DNA from: Streptomyces uncialis
GTDB lineage: Bacteria > Actinomycetota > Actinomycetes > Streptomycetales > Streptomycetaceae
Assembly (NCBI RefSeq): GCF_036250755.1
Contig: NZ_CP109583.1
Coordinates: forward strand, 3,782,001 to 3,846,000
Reading direction: 5' to 3'
Length of the DNA: 64,000 nucleotides
Shown here in pieces: positions 40,801-48,237 of this stretch. The notes under the pieces are model-generated. The model saw only the letters and a list, made by a program, of their open reading frames with translations, made no database searches and was not told the DNA's origin. Each line of letters starts with the position of its first letter. Within the stretch, counting starts at the first letter, position 1. Both the position numbers and the translations under genes were made by a program.

Positions 40801-42224
40801 CCGACACGCCGCTCGACGCGGGTGCCGTCGTCGTTCTGCGGACGGTAGATCTCGGTGGCGGTCTCCGGGTCGCTGCCCGCGGGGGCGTCCCGGACGAGTT
40901 CGGTGGTCTTGCCGCCGAACGACATCACGGCGTTGTACGAGACCCAGCACAGGTCGCTGGTCTTGTCCTTCTTGGCCGTGTTGTTGGGCGCCTTGGGATT
41001 CGTGGTGCCCGGGTCGAGGGGCTTGCGGTCGTCCTCGCAGGGGCGGTACCGGCGTTCGATGTGGCCCGGGTCGTAGTCCCAGCCGTCGCCGATCCAGGAC
41101 GCCTGCGGGGAGGTCACCGAGGTACGCCCGTCCACGGACTGCGAGTTGTAGCCGAGGGCGATGGACGGGGCGGGACCGGCGGGTGCGGCCGGGACGGTGA
41201 CCGGGTAGGTCCAGGCGAAGCCGCCCGAGGAACCACCCGCCTCCCACTTGCCGCTGGAGGCGAGGGGGGTGGCCTTGAAGGAGCCGCCCGCGCCGCTTCC
41301 CGAGTCGACGGCGCCGATGACGGTCCGGTCCCCGGTGGCGGCGGCCCGGGTGGCCCCGGCGCTGCCGGTCTTCCGGTACAGGGCGGGTACGGCGCCCGCG
41401 GCGTCGCCGGAGCGGGCAGAGGCGCCCGAGAGCGGCGGGGCGGGGGTACCGCTGCCGTCGGCCGTGGTGTCGACCGTGGCCGTGAGCGACCGGGCCAGCG
41501 AGTCGTTGGCCGTCTCCAGCGGCTCGTACTGCTGGCACTCCTCTTCGGCGGGCGTCGTCAGATAGCACTCGGGGAACTGGACGAGGCGCAGCCGGGACGA
41601 CCAGTCGGCGCCGTACAGGTTGGTGAACTTGGTGTAGTCCAGCTTCACGCGGACGGGCACCGAACCGGTGGCCGGGGCCTGGATCGTGAGGACCGTCCCG
41701 TCGATGCCCGCCGACACGGGAGCGGTGCGGTCGGCGATGGCGACCTGCCAGGTGCCGGTGGGCGCGGGCTGGTCGGGTGCCTGTCCGAGGCTGACCGGCA
41801 GGGTGCCCACGGGGACCGGAGGTGGCGGTTCGGCCGCCGCGCTCCGGGCGGCCCCGCCGACGGGCGCCTGCCGTGGGGCCGTGGCGGGGCCGGCCGGGGA
41901 GCCGAAGGAGACCGAGGCACCGGCCGCGGGCGGTGGTGTGGCGGTGCCTGCCGGCACCTGCTGCTGGTCGGCGGGCGCCGCGTCGGCCCGGAGGGTCTCG
42001 ATGTCCCGGTTGCTGGTCGCGCCCGAAAGCGGGACTTCCTTGGTGAGGCTTTCGAGGCTCAGGGTGTCGCGGCCCACCACCTCGCCCGTGGCCGGAACGG
42101 GCGGCACCGCGAACGCGGTGGCGGGCAGCAGCCCCACGAGCAGTGCGGCGCTGACGGCCGGGACGACGGCCAGGCGGTAGCGGCGGGCCGGGCGCGGGAC
42201 AGACGAAAGAGGACGACCGAACAC
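34875..42224 (-). CDS. Secreted Rhs/YD-repeat polymorphic toxin with HINT domain and variable toxin tip
   Basis: 2449 residues from GTG 42224, seven bases after GGAGGG. Residues 1-40 are a signal peptide (YRLAVVPAVSAALLVGLLPATAFA in two parts). Residues about 370-450 have the SpvB-like IALGYNSQSVDGRTS. A very long YD-repeat shell follows (many TYDPLGR, TEYDDLGRLT and YDARNRVTR units) and the Rhs core ends GLTHIGAREYD then GRFLSADPI. Next come a Gly-rich linker, a short pretoxin segment, a HINT domain (about 2198-2339, CFLAGTAVLLAD, ATHDHPFW, VLVHN), and a 110-residue tip of unknown type (FKRFRMDYDPVKGPHVNVE). The tip is probably released by HINT cleavage. Confidence 0.9.
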   Translation of the reverse strand: MFGRPLSSVPRPARRYRLAVVPAVSAALLVGLLPATAFAVPPVPATGEVVGRDTLSLESLTKEVPLSGATSNRDIETLRADAAPADQQQVPAGTATPPPAAGASVSFGSPAGPATAPRQAPVGGAARSAAAEPPPPVPVGTLPVSLGQAPDQPAPTGTWQVAIADRTAPVSAGIDGTVLTIQAPATGSVPVRVKLDYTKFTNLYGADWSSRLRLVQFPECYLTTPAEEECQQYEPLETANDSLARSLTATVDTTADGSGTPAPPLSGASARSGDAAGAVPALYRKTGSAGATRAAATGDRTVIGAVDSGSGAGGSFKATPLASSGKWEAGGSSGGFAWTYPVTVPAAPAGPAPSIALGYNSQSVDGRTSVTSPQASWIGDGWDYDPGHIERRYRPCEDDRKPLDPGTTNPKAPNNTAKKDKTSDLCWVSYNAVMSFGGKTTELVRDAPAGSDPETATEIYRPQNDDGTRVERRVGATNGDNNGEYWVVTTTDGTVHYYGLHEVGGGHAVTDSVSTVPVFGNHPGEPCHEATFAASRCGTGKQQAWRWGLDKVVDVHGNAMVIDWQQATNHYAVKKKFKTPEAYDRGAYPDHIEYGMRADNLTKPSAKVDFVVAERCLASATVCAPSKFDQTGDPGAYLAWWDTPGNLNCKATSDLCPSFPSFWSRVRLSEITTYGQRPGSAALQKTDTYTLGQSFPQDWYSMAPGLWLDSISRKGFGPGDTEGTPQSKDGVNFARYTVGSGSPLNKWLRDRQLPNLVKKPGRDERPSFTRPRIGSVATEAGGEISVEYTGGCRTEPTTDKGRGNDTCYPVRWSPDGEVDKPAKAWFNKYVVAAVTELDKVTTHGNPVHTKYTYEGPAWSRADDEFQPLALRTYSDWRGYRQVSTTKGMKSITPAADDEPKSHSLTRSRYYLGTGEDLKDSKDAPLGKDERQYAGMTAETIVHEHSQGKVVQRSVNRLWSKETASRAREADGGTALTDLKAHRTGIRRNDTIQNLDNGSWQAVRETSEVDDTYGLPVETETSVVKPTAGGGETLSDQRCARTSYVHNTTDWLIGLAKEVRSTATPCAGFAGADPATELTGSVRTSYDGLAHGATPTKGSPTSVAGINGDGTAHSVTSTLTYDPLGRPRKVTNPLVGTTETQYTPGDAGGPVTSTRTINAKGHTTVTTLDPARGLPLTVTDPNGRVTRTEYDDLGRLTKGWSASRSAGAQNANVEVSYQNATATASKTSPAAVTVRTLKDDGGYGRQVTLYDGLLRQIQTQTEAHGPGRIITDTKYDQRGLVSEQTGGYVAKGEPSTDPFQVRSPTLIPSTVKYTYDARNRVTRQTVEHGRSQKYSTTTKYADTSTYVDPPGSSTPAIRTYTDPLGRVEAVRHHTGSGESTWRATSYTYDPRGNRSKVTDPEGNVWAFTHDTRGRLTDTVDPDSGTTHTEYDDADRPVSVRDAKQRTTHTEYDELSRVTKIRHGSATADPAKEFTFDGAGALGLPVASIRHTSAGDYIDRVTGYDTEYRPTGRQTVIPSNPMTTGLHGTYTYGYAYTPTGKPHSVTLPAKGGLAAEKVVTRYNEDGLPETTSGANWYTSDVTYSPYGEVMRVVSGSQPDRLWTTNFLDRATGRLQRTVTDRETAGPHRVSDGYYSYDVTGAITSHARKLGDSTGPWDNQCFTYDTMRQVTHAWTSKTEPTGTGKGCAAQNGSTWGHRTDGAPSSGPVAEALGKPAAPGSTLTTSLAAAAPATGTVAGGANGYRQSFTFDAIGNRATMVEHTPADATSGVTHTYRYGKQVPGNGTAPATWVQPHTLTSVTRSTGDGSTYAYDALGSTTTRDLPATTQQLDWTQENKLDSVTDTVSGTTTRYVYDASGNRLLENSSAGSTLYLGETELTTNATGSITRASRTYAHPGAPSVTRTTNNGSTTAHIRSALITDHLGTANTTVELTGNQPVTRRASKPYGEARGPQPTSWPNKRGYLGVGIDDKVTGLTHIGAREYDQSTGRFLSADPIIDFADPLQMNGYAYANNTPVTSSDPTGLWTDDGAGKSEPHPKEKGEKRSNIGIPRGGTGPGGCYHTCGRPSGGSSIGNAGGGATGGAGGGATGGGGSGRGYGNSSGHLGNQGGGGGTSAPAKKQTNKLWNMGVSFLGGTKDMAVDVFVPDFDTIGECFSNPGLGNCIDATLELPIPALKGVKIATEGGSRVSKFFKGKPNPPCSKCFLAGTAVLLADASAKNIEEIEIGDQVLAADPETGEAGPREVTALIRTQGEKFFNDLSIATEDGVRKLAATHDHPFWSPSEDAWLEARQLKPGMTLSTDDGDTVIVTGNHEYTRHARTYNLTVEDLHSYYVLAGQTPVLVHNSGGACKEVTLPSFDSFEQARNKALDLLGEVDPATRQPYIGRLESAPTTYGKVVGFTTRVNGEFKRFRMDYDPVKGPHVNVEVGKGDSARKWAVPWNGTEDDFARMLGGNS
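34878..35207 (-). other. Toxin tip of the Rhs protein (110 residues)
   Basis: The region after the HINT end VLVHN. It begins SGGACKEVTLPSFDSF and includes RNKALDLLGEVDPATRQP, then FKRFRMDYDPVKGPHVNVE and VPWNGTEDDFARMLGG. The Arg/Lys/Asp/His-rich strand pattern is reminiscent of small ribonuclease or nuclease tips but no named toxin family is assigned. Codon use is more AT-rich than the shell. Confidence 0.6.
35208..35633 (-). other. Polymorphic-toxin HINT domain of the Rhs protein
   Basis: About 142 residues. The catalytic Cys is at CFLAGT, the conserved His in ATHDHPFW, the long YTRHARTYNLTVEDLHSYYV strand is split across the centre, and the end VLVHN carries the Asn. All are typical of self-cleaving HINT domains that release C-terminal toxins. 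Confidence 0.85.
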
Positions 42225-42754
42225 GGCGAGATCCCTCCGGACCGTTCGGAGCGGGCCGGAGAGGACCACGCGTGATGGCGGTAGCAATGGCGCAGATTGT
42301 GTGTCCGTCGTGTGGAGGTACGCCAGAGATGTCGAGACTCTGTGATCATCATCACGGTGCGTAAGGATTCGAACACACACTGACGGTTCATCAGGTGATA
42401 TACGCCATGAAAGTCAGGTGTAGCCGACTGATCGTGCATGTACGACTGATGACTGCATAGCTGGACCAACAGCCCGTCAGTTCGTCACGAATACGCCCAC
42501 TTCACAGTGTTTCGTTCGCCCGTCGCCCCAGGTCGGCCGAGCGTCGTTCCCCGCCCTCAGGAGTGAAGGGAGGCCCGCTCGGTTCCCGCACGGAGCGCGC
42601 TCCGCCGATGACCGGAGGGTGACGGGGGGCCCGGATTGAGCCATCATCGGCTCGCCTCGCCACGCCCAGTTCACGGATCGGGGAGATCCAGGGGTGCGGC
42701 CGGTCCACAGCTCCGGCCGCCCCGCGCTCCGGACTCCAGGGGGAAGAGGAACCC
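42225..42754. other. Divergent intergenic region between Rhs and FG-GAP genes
   Basis: 530 bases, locally less GC-rich (42290-42470, with TGATCATCATCACGGTGCG and GATATACGCCATGAAAG). It should hold promoters for both large secreted-protein genes. Many short TGATC/GATCA and CGACTGAT pieces suggest regulatory sites but none is assigned. Confidence 0.5.
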
Positions 42755-45700
42755 ATGACGCGTACGACGCGCACACCTCGCGCATGGCTCCGCCCGCGCG
42801 ACCGGCCCGGCACACCCGGCGCCCGGGCCCCGGGCCGGGCCACCACCGCCGCCGTGCTGGCGGCCGCGGTCGTCGCGAGCGGTCTCGCGTACACCGCTCT
42901 GCGCCCCGACGATTCCCCGCCGGACCGTGACGGCCCCGGCACCGCCGCGCGCAAGCCCGCCGCCGCCCCGGTGACGGAGCCCGACGCGGCGGCCGAGGCC
43001 GCGCGCACGGGACGGAAGACCGAGGCCACCGCGGCGCGGACGGCCAACTCCCGTACATGGGCCCGGCCGGACGGGCTGATGGCCACGCAGTTCCACTCGG
43101 CAGCCGTGCACGCCAGATCGGGCGACAGCTGGCTCCCGATCGACCTCGATCTGCGGCGCACCGGCCACGGCTGGGAGCCCACCCTCTCCAACACGCGACT
43201 CGTCTTCTCGGCGGGTTCACGGTCCGGAGGCTCACCGGCCGCGGGCCCACCGGTCGCAGGTTCACCGGCTGCGGGCTCACCGGCCGCGGGCTCTTCTGCC
43301 ATAGGCTCTTCTGCCACAGGCGGACAGCGGAGCGGGTCCGCCGACCGGGCGTCCAGGACCGCGCCGCGCGGCCCGCTCCAGCACGCCGTCCCCCGGCAGG
43401 GCCCCGGGCAGGCGCCCGCGAACACCGCCTCCGCCAACCCGCTCGCCACGATGTACGTCGGGACGCACACGATCCAACTCACCTGGCCCGGCACCGTGCC
43501 CGTGCCCGTCATCGACGGCAACCGCGCCCTGTACCCGGAGATCTTCCCGGGCGCCGATCTGGTGCTGACCGCCGACGACATCGGCTTCGCCCCCGTCCTG
43601 GTGCTCAAGAACCGCCAGGCCGCGGCCCATCCGCTCGCGCAACGACTCGACTACGGACTCAGCTCGGAGACGCTCTCGTTCCGGCTCGACCCCCTGTCGG
43701 GCGTCGTCAGCGCACACGACGCGGACGGCGAGGAAACCGCCCTCTCCCCCTCCCCCCTGATGTGGGACAGCAGCGGACTGCCCGCGGTCACCGACGGCGA
43801 GGTGGGGGCCAGCGCCCAGCCGACCGAAGCGGAGACGTCCGGACCGGCGGACCCCGGCCCCACCGTGCCGGAGCAGAGCCCGAGCCCCTCGGAACTGCCG
43901 CCCGAATCCGACGAGCAGGCCGACCCTGAAGGGGAGGTCCTGCCGACCGCGACGGACGGTCCGCAGACCGAGCCCGCAGAGCCGGTACTGCCGACCGCCC
44001 CGGCCGAGCCGACCCCCGAACCCTCCCGGACGGGCACCACCGAGACCCTCGGTCTGCCGTCCCTGAACGGACCCGCGCCCGACTCCCGCGGCGAGGTGAT
44101 CGAGTCGGACCTCGGCGAAGCGTCCTGGACCCTGACACCGGACCAGGAGTTCCTTGCGGACCCGGCCACGACCTATCCCGTCTTCGTCGACCCGGCCTTC
44201 ACCAAGCCGACCGTGAGCTGGACCACCGCCTACAGCAGGCACCCCAACGCCACGTTCTACAACGGCAAGGGATTCAACAAGGGCGGCACGCACGAGGCCC
44301 GCGTCGGCTACGAATCCGACACCTGGGGCACCTCCCGCTCGTTCTTCAACATCGGCCTGGGCGGCCGGCTGGACGGCGTCCAGATCAAGAGCGCCGTGCT
44401 GATCACCCTGTCGACCTACTCCTGGTCGTGCAGCCCACGGTCGATGAGCGTCCATCTCACGAGCGAGGTCAACGGCCGCACCAACTGGCGCAACGCCCCG
44501 AAACTGCACGACGGCAACAAACAGGTGACCCGCAGCTTCGCGAACGGATACAAGGCCGCCTGCCCGGACAAGCATGTGAACTTCAGTCTGCGCGCCGCCG
44601 TGCAGAAGCGCGTCGACGCCGGCGACGACGACACCATCACGTTCGGGATGCGGGCCCGTGACGAGAACTCCCAGTACGCCTGGAAGAAATTCCGGGCCGT
44701 CAACGGCGGGCCGGTTCTGGAGATCGTCTACAACCGCCGGCCCGACACCCCCACCCACCTCGACCTGGGCCCCGAGGCCAAGTGCACCACCACAAAGCCG
44801 TACGTCGCGGTCGGCGCGGACGCCGTGACCCTCACCGCCAGGGCATCCGACAAGGACGGCAATCTCGACTACCTCGACTTCGACCTCTGGCCCACGGGCA
44901 GCTGGGACAACGGCGGTGACCGCCTCGGCTCGGCCGGCAGGATCGACGTCGGCGGTGACCGCGACGCGGCGCTGCGCACCACCAGCGCCCACTCCATCAA
45001 GAACTTCGCCAGCGGCACCGTGTTCTCCTGGCGTGTGCGGGCCGTCGACGACGCGAAGGCGACCTCTTCCTACACACCCGCACAGACCCCGTGCCGGTTC
45101 GTCTACGACAAGAACGCGCCCAAGCCTCCCCGGGTGAGCTCCACCGACTTCCCGAACGCGGACAGCGCGGAGAACGGGTTCGGCAACGACGGCGAGGACA
45201 GCAACTGGTCGGTGAAGAAGTTCGGCACGCCCGGCACGTTCACCGTCCGCGCCCTCAACAGCGACGTCGTGCGCTACGAGTACGGGTTCAACTCGGAGGT
45301 CTACACCGGATCGGTGAACCGGACCGCCGGGTCCAGCACCAGCACCGGCGCGACCATCTCCAACGCCAAGCCACCGGCCGCCGGCCCGAACGTCCTCTAT
45401 GTCCGGGTGATCGACCAGGCGGGCAACGTCTCCCAGCCCACGAAGTACTTCTTCTATGTGACACCCCGCGACCAGGCCGACGCCGCCGGGGACTTCTCCG
45501 GTGACAGGCTGCCCGACATGATGGTCGTCACCGAAGGAGGCAACCTCGCGCTCTACCCGTCCCAGGGACACAGCGACCAGGTCGAGCGCGGCACCGGGGA
45601 CCTCGACTACTCGATGTCCGGGGCCTACCGGGCCAACCCGGACAAGGACCCCAACGGGGACGACAAGCCGCCCTACGTCCCCGCCGCGTCAGGACACTTC

Positions 45701-46402
45701 AAGGGTGCGCTGATCACCCACAACGGGGACCTGTACGGCGGGGACGGTCTCCAGGACCTGGTGGTGAGGGTCGGGGGCCGCCTGTGGGTCTACCCGGGCG
45801 ACGGGTACGGCGCCGTCAACATCGACCGGCGGCGCGAGATCCTGCTCCCGGGAAACGCGCCCTCACCCGCGTCGTTCACCCAGATCGTGGCCGCCGGTGA
45901 TGTGACGGGAGACGGCCGGACCGACTTCTTCGTCACCGTCGGCGACGCCCTGTGGGTGTTCACCGGGTACCACGGAGCGACCGTCGAGCAGGCGACCCGA
46001 CTGACCTCCGCGCCCTGGCTGGAACGGGACATCGTCTCCGGGCACGACGTCAGCGGCGACGGGGTCGCGGACCTGGTCTACCGGTCCGACGTCGGCAAGC
46101 TGCGGCTCCGCAAGGGCAAACCCGCCACCGGCGGCGGGACGGACCTCGTCTCCCTCGCCAGCGAGGCGAACTCCCTGGGCGGGGTGGACACGGTCTATGG
46201 CTCGGCCAACTGGACGGTCGCGAGTGTGCCGTTCGTGATGGGCACACCGGACGCCGACGGGGACTCCGTCCCGGACATCTGGGCGGTGCGCTCCGACGGG
46301 TCCGTGCGGTTCCACCCCGGCTCGCGGACGGCGCTGACCGGGGACGGAGGAATGATGATCGTGCCCAACAGCCGCTGGAGGACACGGATCGCCGTGGGAT
46401 GA
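42755..46402 (+). CDS. Secreted DNRLRE-domain protein with FG-GAP repeats
   Basis: 1215 residues from ATG 42755 behind GGGGAAGAGG. Residues 30-50 form a membrane or signal helix (TTAAVLAAAVVASGLAYTAL). Residues about 150-190 hold GSPAAG repeats. Around 440-660 there is a DNRLRE-like beta domain (VSWTTAYSRHPNATFYNG, GTSRSFFNIGLG, NGRTNWRNAP). A further beta domain follows, and from about 905 on there are at least five FG-GAP/VCBS-type repeats (DFSGDRLPDMMVV, GDVTGDGRTDFFVT, HDVSGDGVADLVY, DADGDSVPDIWAV). Such proteins often stand beside Rhs genes in Streptomyces and may help present or export them. Here it is divergent from the Rhs gene. Confidence 0.8.
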   Translation: MTRTTRTPRAWLRPRDRPGTPGARAPGRATTAAVLAAAVVASGLAYTALRPDDSPPDRDGPGTAARKPAAAPVTEPDAAAEAARTGRKTEATAARTANSRTWARPDGLMATQFHSAAVHARSGDSWLPIDLDLRRTGHGWEPTLSNTRLVFSAGSRSGGSPAAGPPVAGSPAAGSPAAGSSAIGSSATGGQRSGSADRASRTAPRGPLQHAVPRQGPGQAPANTASANPLATMYVGTHTIQLTWPGTVPVPVIDGNRALYPEIFPGADLVLTADDIGFAPVLVLKNRQAAAHPLAQRLDYGLSSETLSFRLDPLSGVVSAHDADGEETALSPSPLMWDSSGLPAVTDGEVGASAQPTEAETSGPADPGPTVPEQSPSPSELPPESDEQADPEGEVLPTATDGPQTEPAEPVLPTAPAEPTPEPSRTGTTETLGLPSLNGPAPDSRGEVIESDLGEASWTLTPDQEFLADPATTYPVFVDPAFTKPTVSWTTAYSRHPNATFYNGKGFNKGGTHEARVGYESDTWGTSRSFFNIGLGGRLDGVQIKSAVLITLSTYSWSCSPRSMSVHLTSEVNGRTNWRNAPKLHDGNKQVTRSFANGYKAACPDKHVNFSLRAAVQKRVDAGDDDTITFGMRARDENSQYAWKKFRAVNGGPVLEIVYNRRPDTPTHLDLGPEAKCTTTKPYVAVGADAVTLTARASDKDGNLDYLDFDLWPTGSWDNGGDRLGSAGRIDVGGDRDAALRTTSAHSIKNFASGTVFSWRVRAVDDAKATSSYTPAQTPCRFVYDKNAPKPPRVSSTDFPNADSAENGFGNDGEDSNWSVKKFGTPGTFTVRALNSDVVRYEYGFNSEVYTGSVNRTAGSSTSTGATISNAKPPAAGPNVLYVRVIDQAGNVSQPTKYFFYVTPRDQADAAGDFSGDRLPDMMVVTEGGNLALYPSQGHSDQVERGTGDLDYSMSGAYRANPDKDPNGDDKPPYVPAASGHFKGALITHNGDLYGGDGLQDLVVRVGGRLWVYPGDGYGAVNIDRRREILLPGNAPSPASFTQIVAAGDVTGDGRTDFFVTVGDALWVFTGYHGATVEQATRLTSAPWLERDIVSGHDVSGDGVADLVYRSDVGKLRLRKGKPATGGGTDLVSLASEANSLGGVDTVYGSANWTVASVPFVMGTPDADGDSVPDIWAVRSDGSVRFHPGSRTALTGDGGMMIVPNSRWRTRIAVG
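43225..43330 (+). repeat. 15-bp tandem repeats coding GSPAA units
   Basis: About seven related 15-bp units encode G-S-P-A-A / G-S-S-A-x repeats inside the FG-GAP protein. This is a disordered spacer and a slippage-prone stretch. Confidence 0.6.
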
Positions 46403-46412
46403 CGGACGAAGG

Positions 46413-46457
46413 GTGACCGAGGGGCGGTCGGCCGTACGCCGACCGCCCCTCGGTCAC
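46413..46457. terminator. Perfect 20-bp hairpin after the FG-GAP gene
   Basis: Two perfectly complementary 20-base arms (46413-46432 and 46438-46457) with a five-base loop CGTAC, rich in GACCG and CGGTC. It starts 10 bases after the stop and is very likely a strong terminator without a T-run. Confidence 0.75.
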
Positions 46458-46478
46458 CCGGCGAAGCACCCCGTACCG

Positions 46479-46516
46479 AGGACCGCCCGGACACACACCG
46501 TCCGGGCGGTCCTTCG
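46479..46516. terminator. Second terminator hairpin
   Basis: A perfect 14-bp stem (46479-46492 and 46500-46513, AGGACCGCCCGGAC with its complement), a 7-base loop and then TTCG. Two strong hairpins in tandem isolate the FG-GAP gene from the next operon. Confidence 0.7.
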
Positions 46517-46677
46517 CGTTCCCGGGCACTCCGCGTCCCCGGACGCCCTGGGCACTCCGCGCTCCCCGCGCTCCCCGGACTCCCCGGGCTCTCCGGACTC
46601 CCCGGACTCCCAGGGCACGCCGGGCACGCCGGGCACGCCGGGCACTTGGCGCTCCCCAGACCCCCCGCACAGCTCAC

Positions 46678-46737
46678 TTGAACGTGTTCAAAAACGGGTC
46701 TACAGTCTCCACTGTCAGCGTTTTTGAACGTGTTCAA
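46678..46737. promoter_or_regulatory. Twin palindromic operator (TTGAACGTGTTCAA) in front of the membrane protein/DCC/TetR operon
   Basis: The same near-perfect palindrome TTGAACGTGTTCAA occurs at 46678-46691 and 46724-46737, 46 bp apart. The flanks are themselves inverted (AAAACG inside the first, CGTTTT inside the second), so the whole 60-bp segment is a large inverted repeat. It lies about 50 bp before the first gene of an operon whose third gene is a TetR-family regulator, so it is the likely TetR operator. Confidence 0.7.
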
Positions 46738-46784
46738 GATGCGCCATGGCCTGGCATGGGCATGGCCTTGAAGGGGTGGGGACC

Positions 46785-47225
46785 GTGGAACAGGGACAAG
46801 ACCTCACGTGGATCGCGTATCTCGTCTACATCGTCGTCAGCATCGGACTGACGGTGTGGGTCGCGCGCACCCTGAGCCGGAACGGGCGGATCTTCCTGTC
46901 CGACGTGCTGCGGGGCAACGAGAGGCTCGCGGACGCCGTCAACCATCTGCTGGTGGTCGGGTTCTATCTGATCAACCTCGGTTTCGTCGCGCTGTATCTG
47001 ACGCAGGAGGAGCGGATCACCGAGGCCCGGGAGGTGTTCGAGGCGCTCTCGACGAAACTCGGCGTCGTCCTGCTGGTCCTCGGGGTGCTGCACCTCGGCA
47101 ATGTGTGGGTGCTGAACAAGATCCGGCGGCGGGGCATCATGGAGCGGGAGCAGCTTCCGCCGGTGCCTCCGCAGGAGTACACCGGGAACCAGGGTCCGTG
47201 GGCCCCGCCCACCGCCAAGGCGTGA
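46785..47225 (+). CDS. Three-helix integral membrane protein
   Basis: 146 residues from GTG 46785. A longer start at 46746 would give a Trp/His/Gly-rich leader of low likelihood. Three membrane helices are seen (IAYLVYIVVSIGLTVWVA, HLLVVGFYLINLGFVALYL, LGVVLLVLGVLHLGNVWVL) with conserved-looking HLLVVGFYLINLG and HLGNVWVLNKIRRR. Streptomyces has many such proteins of unknown function. It is the first gene of an operon with a DCC-family protein and a TetR regulator, all with tight spacing. Confidence 0.65.
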   Translation: MEQGQDLTWIAYLVYIVVSIGLTVWVARTLSRNGRIFLSDVLRGNERLADAVNHLLVVGFYLINLGFVALYLTQEERITEAREVFEALSTKLGVVLLVLGVLHLGNVWVLNKIRRRGIMEREQLPPVPPQEYTGNQGPWAPPTAKA

Positions 47226-48226
47226 CGGCCGTGTCCACGGACGCGCGACCGCCCACCGACCCGCGTACGCCGCACACGCCCGGACGGGCAGATGCACCGC
47301 GCACACCCGGACCGCCCGACTCACCGCACGCGCCAGGAACGTCGGACTCACCGCACGCACCCGGACGGGCAGACGTACCGCTCACGCCCGGAACGCCGCT
47401 CGCACAGACAGGCGTACCGCACACGCCCCGCCGGGCAGGCGTACCGCAAAGGCCCGCACCGCCGGCCCCACCCCAGCCGGACGCACCGCCGGCCTCACCC
47501 CCGCCGGACGCGCCGCCGAGCGCACCCGCGCCCGGCGGGTACCAGCGGCCACCCGCCGTCCGGGGGCTGACCGTCCTCTACGACGCCGGGTGCCCGCTCT
47601 GCGGGTTCCTGCGTGACTGGCTGGCGCGCCAGCCGCAGCTGGTCCGGCTGGACTTCGTACCGGCCGGGTCGCCGGAGGCGCGGCGGAGGTTCCCCCGGCT
47701 GAACCACGCGTCGACCCTGGTCGACATCACCGTCGTCGCGGACGGTGGCCAGGTCTACCGGGGCGCCAACGCCTGGGTGGTCTGCCTCTGGGCCCTCGCC
47801 GAGTACCGGCCGATGGCCCACCGGCTCAGCACCCCGCAGGGCGCCAAGCTCGCCAAGGGCGCGGTGGTCGCGGCCTCGAAGTACCGGGAGGCCCTGTTCG
47901 CCCAGCGCAAGCGCAACGCGGGGAGCGCTTCCGGCGGAAGGAGGGGAGCGGGTCCCGTCGGGGGGCGGGACCCCCTCGCCAGGGGCCAGGCCCCCTACCG
48001 GACCACCGACGGCTGGCAGTACCGGCCCGACGAGGGGTGGGTGTTCATGGGGCAGCCGCCGCGGAGCACTCCGGCGCGGGCCAGGGCCGACACACGGGGT
48101 GGCTCCCCGGCCGACGTCCGGCACGGGCCCTCGGCCGGCGCGTGGGACCCCGGTGGCACGGGTGCGCAGGGGGGCGGGGTCCGGCCGGGTCCCTCCTGTG
48201 CCGACGGTTCCTGTGCGACTGACTAG
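47222..48226 (+). CDS. DCC (DUF393) family thiol-disulfide-like protein with long Pro-rich N-terminus
   Basis: 334 residues from GTG 47222, overlapping the previous stop as GTGA. The first 105 residues are Pro/His/Ala-rich repeats (PHTPGRAD, PDSPHAPG). The DCC core then reads LTVLYDAGCPLCGFLRDWL with the C-P-L-C pair, LVRLDFVPAGSPEA and YRGANAWVVCLWAL. The last 90 residues are disordered, with a second Cys pair near the end (CADGSC). DUF393 proteins are thought to be thiol-dependent, with unknown substrates. The repeat-rich N-terminus is unusual. Confidence 0.75.
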   Translation: MTAVSTDARPPTDPRTPHTPGRADAPRTPGPPDSPHAPGTSDSPHAPGRADVPLTPGTPLAQTGVPHTPRRAGVPQRPAPPAPPQPDAPPASPPPDAPPSAPAPGGYQRPPAVRGLTVLYDAGCPLCGFLRDWLARQPQLVRLDFVPAGSPEARRRFPRLNHASTLVDITVVADGGQVYRGANAWVVCLWALAEYRPMAHRLSTPQGAKLAKGAVVAASKYREALFAQRKRNAGSASGGRRGAGPVGGRDPLARGQAPYRTTDGWQYRPDEGWVFMGQPPRSTPARARADTRGGSPADVRHGPSAGAWDPGGTGAQGGGVRPGPSCADGSCATD

Positions 48227-48237
48227 GCTCTGACACC

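Noticed and set aside
38742..42275. Very long open frame on the plus strand, opposite the Rhs gene
   Set aside because: It is antisense to a strong secreted YD-repeat protein, is dominated by Gly/Val/Arg and has no family motifs. It is explained by the GC-rich third positions of the real gene.
43277..45571. 764-residue minus-strand frame opposite the FG-GAP gene
   Set aside because: The plus-strand gene has a signal helix and clear FG-GAP repeats. The opposite frame is low-complexity Gly/Val/Arg.
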